Source: Manduca sexta (lineage: Eukaryota > Arthropoda > Insecta > Lepidoptera > Sphingidae). Taken from it: DNA of 64,000 nt. A program made the position numbers and the translations under genes. Below are positions 59,518 to 64,000 of the stretch, in pieces. Positions within the stretch are counted from its first letter, which is position 1. Each line of letters starts with the position of its first letter. The DNA lies in the NCBI RefSeq assembly GCF_014839805.1, contig NC_051138.1, positions 4,524,983 through 4,588,982 on the forward strand, given 5' to 3'. The notes below the pieces were generated by a model. That model ran no database searches, was not told the origin of the DNA, and worked only from the letters and a program-made list of their open reading frames with translations.

Positions 59518-60099
59518 TACTAAGCACAAATGGGCAAGCTCGGAGAATCGGAATTACTATCTTATTGAAAATCCCATCAATTCCCAACCTCTCCTGTATT
59601 TAAATGACAATTAAACGCTCATTTTTATGACCAAATCATCTAAGTTCCTAGGGAATGGCACGTAGCATTAGAAATATTTATAGAGGCACTGATGAACACT
59701 TAAAATTATACTCGTGTATTGTACTCTTAGATTAGCAAATATAAGAACACTTGTAGTACACACATCGGTGTCGCCATCTGCACTTACTTGAAGGAAACCT
59801 CCTTTTTTTTACCATTTAAAAAAGCATGGAATATGTTTGTATGAATAGAGAAATTATGGTAAAAATGTGCACATGACGGCGAAAACGAGGAAATCTGGAC
59901 GGAAAATGGTTGCGATATATTGAAAACGCCGCTTCTGAAGTCGTAAAACCAAGATGTGTACCTTCATATCACGTCGATACAGCCTTATGAAGGGAATAAT
60001 GTTCAATTTGGCGTGCTTATTGGAAACAGTTTGCTTTTGCCAATAATAGACTGCGTATTTAAAAATATTCTTTGCTTCTTTTTTTAATTTTACAGACAT
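59518..60099 (-). mobile_element. Possible remnant of a Tc1/mariner-like transposase gene
   Basis: The minus-strand frame 60105-59854 begins MTMSVKLKKEAKNIFKYAVY at the inner edge of a 20-bp terminal-repeat-like sequence and continues to VLRLQKRRFQYIATIF. The KLKxEAKNI start and QKR block vaguely resemble N-termini of transposases of this group, but no DDE catalytic region is present. The rest of the interval shows nothing. Confidence 0.3.
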
Positions 60100-60371
60100 G
60101 GTCATTTTGACATTGCGTTGATAAATGAAACCATATATTAGTCTTTAGCTCTGCTAACATTATACCATAAATTTACCATAAATAACGAATTATTTCTCCG
60201 AAAAATTCCATTTTTATTTTTATATTTTTTAATTACTTTTGTAATACAGTACGAATATGGCGTGTGCGTGAATATATTTCTGACTGAAAGTGTGATACTG
60301 TCGCTGCGACAAATTCTTTTTCAAGAAGATAATTATGTGGTTTTATTTAGTAACGCAATGTCAAAATGACC
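60100..60371. repeat. 272-bp segment with perfect 20-bp inverted ends
   Basis: GGTCATTTTGACATTGCGTT (60100-60119) is exactly inverted at 60352-60371. The match continues imperfectly for about 20 bp more (ATAAATGAAACCAT against TAAATAAAACCAC). This is the structure of a MITE or of a transposon end with doubled terminal repeats. No target duplication is evident. Confidence 0.65.
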
Positions 60372-60806
60372 TTGTATATTGTTTAATGCTTGAAACTGAT
60401 TAAAGATATAAATTGTACTTACTTGTTCCCAGGATTATAAACGTGTAATGGATCTTTTAAATAATTTTCCCTTCAATATCAATAATTGTATTTTTTAGAT
60501 ACTGTCAACATGGAAATATTATATTTGTAGAACAAATTTAAAAAGGCCCAACTGGAGTTCGTGTCGTTTCGCGTAAATCGAACAAAATAATGTGTAATGT
60601 AATTTACGTTTTTATACGTTAAGTAGTCAATAAATAACGCAATAAACTATTATTTTCGTCGTGACCTATTAACTTTATAACATAGAAAATAAATATTTGC
60701 TTTCAATAAAATTAAGTTATCAAAATCACGATCATAGCTAATAAATTTAATAAAATAACTTAATCATCACGAATTTTATTTATTACTTTTTTATGTGTTT
60801 TCCTCC

Positions 60807-60840
60807 TTTAAATACCCGATCCGTTCCTTCCATCATCAGT
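60807..60840 (+). promoter_or_regulatory. Core promoter: TATA-like box and arthropod initiator
   Basis: TTTAAATA at 60807-60814 stands about 28 bp before the A of TCAGT (60836-60840), the arthropod initiator consensus. This is the canonical spacing. Initiation there would give a leader of only about 21 nt before the ATG at 60859. Strong tissue-specific insect genes, silk genes among them, often have this arrangement. Confidence 0.6.
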
Positions 60841-60858
60841 CCTGTGGTTCTAGCAAAC

Positions 60859-63800
60859 ATGGGGACACGACACCTAGGAATATTAGCAATACTACTAATA
60901 TTGCCTTTAGGGCTTCTGTGCTCGAGCAGTGAGTATTTCTCATATTTTTTATACTTCGTTCCATTATTTTATTAGATTGAATTTATTGATTTGAAATTTT
61001 GTTTCTAATTGTGCCACGGATGACTAGCTCTAATTTTGACTTTAATTTTGTACGATTTTAGAGATAATGTTCTTGTCGCTTCCGTGGGTTGTAATGTTCA
61101 TTTTTTTAACAACGAAAACTTGATTTTTTTGGACTATATATGTATGAATAGTCTCACCACAAAGTAACCTCAAAGTATTTTAAGTAAGTACCAACATAGA
61201 GATTGTATACCTCGAAATAAAAACTGAGGTCATAATTTACTAACTAGGCATTTACACTTTTACTAAAAGTAATATCGAAAGTACAAATTCTTTAATAATG
61301 AGTTGGATACATGGGAAAAGATTAAATATATTAAAGGAGAAGGACTACTAATTTATACCTAAAATCAGTGTTATTAAAAGTGTTTTTTTTTACAGTTGGC
61401 AGTGTTCCAAATGTAGAAGAAGGTAAAAATATAATAAATAATATTTTATTATCTCCGTTAATATGGTATAAAACTATCAAAAAGTCAACAATACTACGAC
61501 AATACCACATAAATAACACGGGCTTAGGATTTGTGACCAATATTATGACAAATGGGCCATCATATAATTATAATTATGACTAGCAATAATCTTATATCTT
61601 ACTGTCTACCTCTTGTATCCATAATTATAGTATAATAATATCAGCCCTGTATTATGTACTTGCCCACTGCTCTACTACTGAGGGAGATAATTATAGAGCA
61701 CTTTATAAAATTAGTGTAAGAACATAATATACAACATTTAATTATTCCATTTCAGAAACAGAACCTTTATATCCCGATGCTGTGGCCGAAGCCGATGGTA
61801 AGTTGTTTTAAAAACTAAATGACCAGGCGAGTTAGCTCGTCTGATGATGTACGTCTTGATCGCAATGTTAGAACGTGAGACGAACTTTATTACTCTATGA
61901 TAATATACGCTAGTCAATAGTTATGTGTGAAATAGAACAGTAATGGAAAATTATCGTCATCATCATAAGTCACCCAAAGTCCACTGCTGAACCTATGTTC
62001 AAAGCCTCCCCCAAAGATTTCCAAAAAGACCTGTCGAAAATCTGCATCCAGCTTTGATTAATAATTTAATATTATTTGTTTGACGTGAAATATTTTTTCC
62101 ACAGCTGGCCCGATAGCTCGAGCGTTTGCAGCGGCATTTAATACGTTTTCAGGTATCTTTTATTTATTATCATATTACTTGCTGACTGCCTCGGTGGCGC
62201 TCTGAGGTCCTGGGTTCGAATCCCGGGTCGGGCAAAGCGATATTTGAGTTTTTCTGCTCAGTATCAGCCCGGAGTCTGGAATTGATGCCCGATATGGCGA
62301 TAGGCTCACCCGTGGTCGTGCCTCTGCATTCCCCTTATTTCTCCTCTCTTTTCCCTTCCTTCTTTGTTTTATTGTTTTATATTATGTGCTGTACAATAGA
62401 AATATTTTGAATGTAAATGTTAAAAAATCATTTATACCTTTATGAAGAACAAGTTTTTTACATTATATTCATCTATTTACAGAAGCCTTAAACAGTCGGG
62501 ATAAAAGATCAACTTCGGATGCAGACGCGTCTGGTAAAAGTTTTATTAAATATTTTTATATTACAATTCCATTAAAGTGGACCTATATAACTGATTATAA
62601 TATATATTTACGGAAGAAAATAATGCATTTTGTAATGCAATATCTTTCTTTCTAGCTTTTTCTTCTACTGAAGGAGGAGGTGACAGTCAAGCTGCTGCAT
62701 CGGCGGAATCTGAGGATGGTACGAAGTCTTGCTTGTTTACAAACTTTTTCAACATAATATGTGATCACGTCTGTTATTTACTTTTTTGGAGACCAACAAC
62801 AATATTTTTTTGTATATTTCATTTTTGCATTCTGGATATGTCATTCAATATAAAGTGATCAAAACTTATGTCGCCTATGAACACTGACGATACTAGGAAA
62901 TCATGCGTGTATTATCAAACTATAGGGGAGAATCAATAAACCTTAGAAAAAGATTTAAGGGCTAATGAAAATGAAAGCAATTAATAATTACAGATTCAAG
63001 TGATGATGATAGCGAATCGTCTGCATCAAGTTCAGCAACATCTACCGATTACGGTAATTATTGTTTTTTTGTTAATGCTTGTATCATATTTTCAGTTTAT
63101 AATAAAGGCCCCAATAATAACTTAGTTCGGTTTCCACTTATTATTTGCATTCTTCATGTATCTTGTGTATAATAATATATTTCTTTTAGATTCCGAAGAC
63201 AATGAAGATGAAGCATCAGCAAGTGCCGAGTCATCTACATCGGATGGTAAGACTCGTATCCATTCAGACAAAAAGACCAACAGCTCTATAAGGCTTATAT
63301 TAGAAGGCCAATACTATCCCTCAGTAGTTATAGATATTCGGTGGCAACGATATTATCTATCTATTACCCGCCATCGTGGCCTACGTAAGTGTATCGCGTT
63401 CCGGCCTGTGTATATCCAGTTTCAACAAGCGGGCATAATTGTGTCGACTGTCGAGAGGTGTTCATCTCTCGTCAGTCGCCATTCTATTGGACCCTACTAC
63501 ACTTACCATCATGTGCAGTGAAGTCACTTTTCCGCGCTTGTATAAAAAAATCTATAACAAGAAGGCTCTCCAGTCTGTATAACTATTTAGAGTCAAGCTC
63601 TAAGTCACGAATAATACCATTCTCGAAAACAAATATAAGTAAAAATACGAAGTATTTCGCTGGCAATTAAAACGTATCTGGGTGATTCAATTCAGCTCAT
63701 TGAAAGGAATATATAGCACTAATTGCGATAAATGACGTAAGTTATTTAAAAATATACGTGTATAATATATTTAATAATTCTCATTAAAACTATATCTAGA

Positions 63801-64000
63801 TGGGGGTAAATCGCCTGAAGAGAGTGAAGCAAATGCAGAGGCCGAGTGTAAGTGAAACAGAACTAGGTTTTAATTCTAAAATTATTTCAAATTCTTGAAT
63901 GAATAGTTATGTATGATAATAATATACGTATTTACTCGAACATACTTATATTTCAGCGAAAACGAATGGCGGTGGTGGTAAAACTGCAGGATCTGCCTCA
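60859..64000 (+). CDS. Secreted Ser/Ala/Asp/Glu-rich protein built from micro-exons (partial)
   Basis: Function unknown; family not recognised. Coding exons: 60859-60928, 61396-61422, 61756-61797, 62105-62152, 62483-62533, 62656-62718, 62994-63053, 63190-63246, 63800-63847 and 63957 onward past the window end. Every internal exon is 27-63 nt, a multiple of three and bounded by phase-1 introns with GT/AG borders; together they give exactly 170 uninterrupted codons. Residues 1-23 are a signal peptide (core GILAILLILPLGLLC). An alanine/phenylalanine patch (GPIARAFAAAFNTFSEAL, 48-65) and a furin-like RDKR (68-71) follow. The remainder is acidic and Ser/Ala-rich (QAAASAESEDDSSDDD, NEDEASASAESSTSD) with a GGGGKTAGSAS stretch at the edge. 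Secretion is clear. Low complexity and exon design suggest a silk, sericin-like, mucin-like or matrix protein. The upstream in-frame ATG (60793) is rejected because it precedes the TATA-like box. Confidence 0.85.
61635..61687 (-). mobile_element. SINE-B 3'-end fragment in intron 2 of the micro-exon gene
   Basis: ATATCAGCCCTGTATTATGT, ACTTGCCCACTGCTCTACTA and CTGAGGGA, the reversed SINE-B end with an internal deletion. Confidence 0.65.
61955..62060 (-). mobile_element. LINE-tail remnant in intron 3 of the micro-exon gene
   Basis: ATCGTCATCATCATAAGTCA, AGTCCACTGCTGAACCTATG and TTCAAAGCCTCCCCCAAAGA read as a reversed RTE-type 3' end with ATC repeats. Preceding sequence (about 61818-61880) faintly resembles the start of repeat D. 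Confidence 0.5.
62183..62332 (+). mobile_element. SINE-A copy in intron 4 of the micro-exon gene
   Basis: TGACTGCCTCGGTGGCGCTC, a perfect B-box-like GGTTCGAATCC, CAGCCCGGAGTCTGGAATTG and GATATGGCGATAGGCTCACC. Part of the head and the 3' body are deleted. It ends about 150 bp before the exon-5 acceptor. Confidence 0.85.
63335..63550 (+). repeat. Repeat E copy in intron 8 of the micro-exon gene
   Basis: ACCCGCCATCGTGGCCTACG, GGCCTGTGTATATCCAGTTT, CATAATTGTGTCGACTGTCG, TTCATCTCTCGTCAGTCGCC and ACTTACCATCATGTGCAGTG, ending in an A-run. The open frames across it are not exons. Confidence 0.82.

Noticed and set aside
60793..60858. An upstream in-frame ATG extending the micro-exon protein by 22 residues
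   Set aside because: It lies upstream of the TATA-like box and initiator, and the added residues would bury the signal peptide inside the chain.
63156..63521. A 121-codon open frame through micro-exon 8 into the following intron
   Set aside because: It reads past a good splice donor at 63247 into an E repeat. Only 63190-63246 fits the phase-1 exon pattern.
1..64000. CRISPR arrays, phage or bacterial operons
   Set aside because: No regularly spaced direct repeats, no ribosome-binding sites and no compact operon-like coding. The gene structures are spliced and insect-like.

Overview
The window is AT-rich, repeat-packed nuclear DNA of an insect, almost certainly a lepidopteran and probably a moth. 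The evidence is an insect-type odorant receptor gene, tRNA-derived SINEs with A/B-box-like heads, R1- and RTE-type non-LTR retrotransposon fragments, PIF/Harbinger- and mariner-like DNA elements, and short introns with GT/AG borders. There is no bacterial or viral gene organisation, no tRNA or rRNA gene and no CRISPR array. Repeat families were grouped here by comparing copies within the window, and the letters below are local labels only: SINE-A (tRNA-like head with GGTTCGAATCC), SINE-B (head with GATAGCCTAGTTGG, ATT-repeat tail), C (about 200-270 bp, AAATCCGTTCAGTAGTTT core), D (about 300 bp, starts GAATGACGAGACGAGCTTGC), E (about 200 bp, contains CTCTCGTCAGTCG), F (tail of an unassigned coding element, GAAACGTCGGGAG core) and G (poly-A-ended 3' end).

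Positions 1 to about 55,000 hold no host gene that I can support. The stretch looks like intergenic DNA or a very large intron, peppered with SINEs, C/D/E/F repeats, MITEs and truncated retrotransposons. The clearest elements are an R1-clade fragment (7783-8547, minus) inside a SINE-B, a 1.5 kb RTE-type reverse transcriptase fragment (26646-28137, minus) inserted into a SINE-A with a 10-bp target duplication, and a truncated SINE-B inserted into a C repeat with a 10-bp duplication (44263-44493). A nearly full SINE-B has a 12-bp duplication (34383-34710), and a degraded LINE tail lies at 41755-42120. Between these are long unique AT-rich stretches without coding signal.

The right-hand 8.5 kb holds two plus-strand genes. 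The first is a complete five-exon odorant receptor of 405 residues (CDS 55575-59459). Its first intron carries a D repeat, and its fourth intron a 1.29 kb PIF/Harbinger-like element flanked by TAA. About 1.4 kb downstream begins a secreted-protein gene (CDS 60859 to beyond the window end). It has a signal-peptide exon followed by at least nine micro-exons of 27-63 nt, every one entered in phase 1 and a multiple of three, encoding a Ser/Ala/Asp/Glu-rich chain. It has a TATA-like/initiator core promoter and a very short predicted leader. I cannot assign it to a family. Its architecture recalls silk, sericin-like or mucin-like secreted proteins and it is the most interesting object in the window.

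Nothing suggests that the two genes act together; they are neighbours on one strand with separate signals. All assignments come from reading the sequence. Family names rest on recognised motifs, not on a database search.
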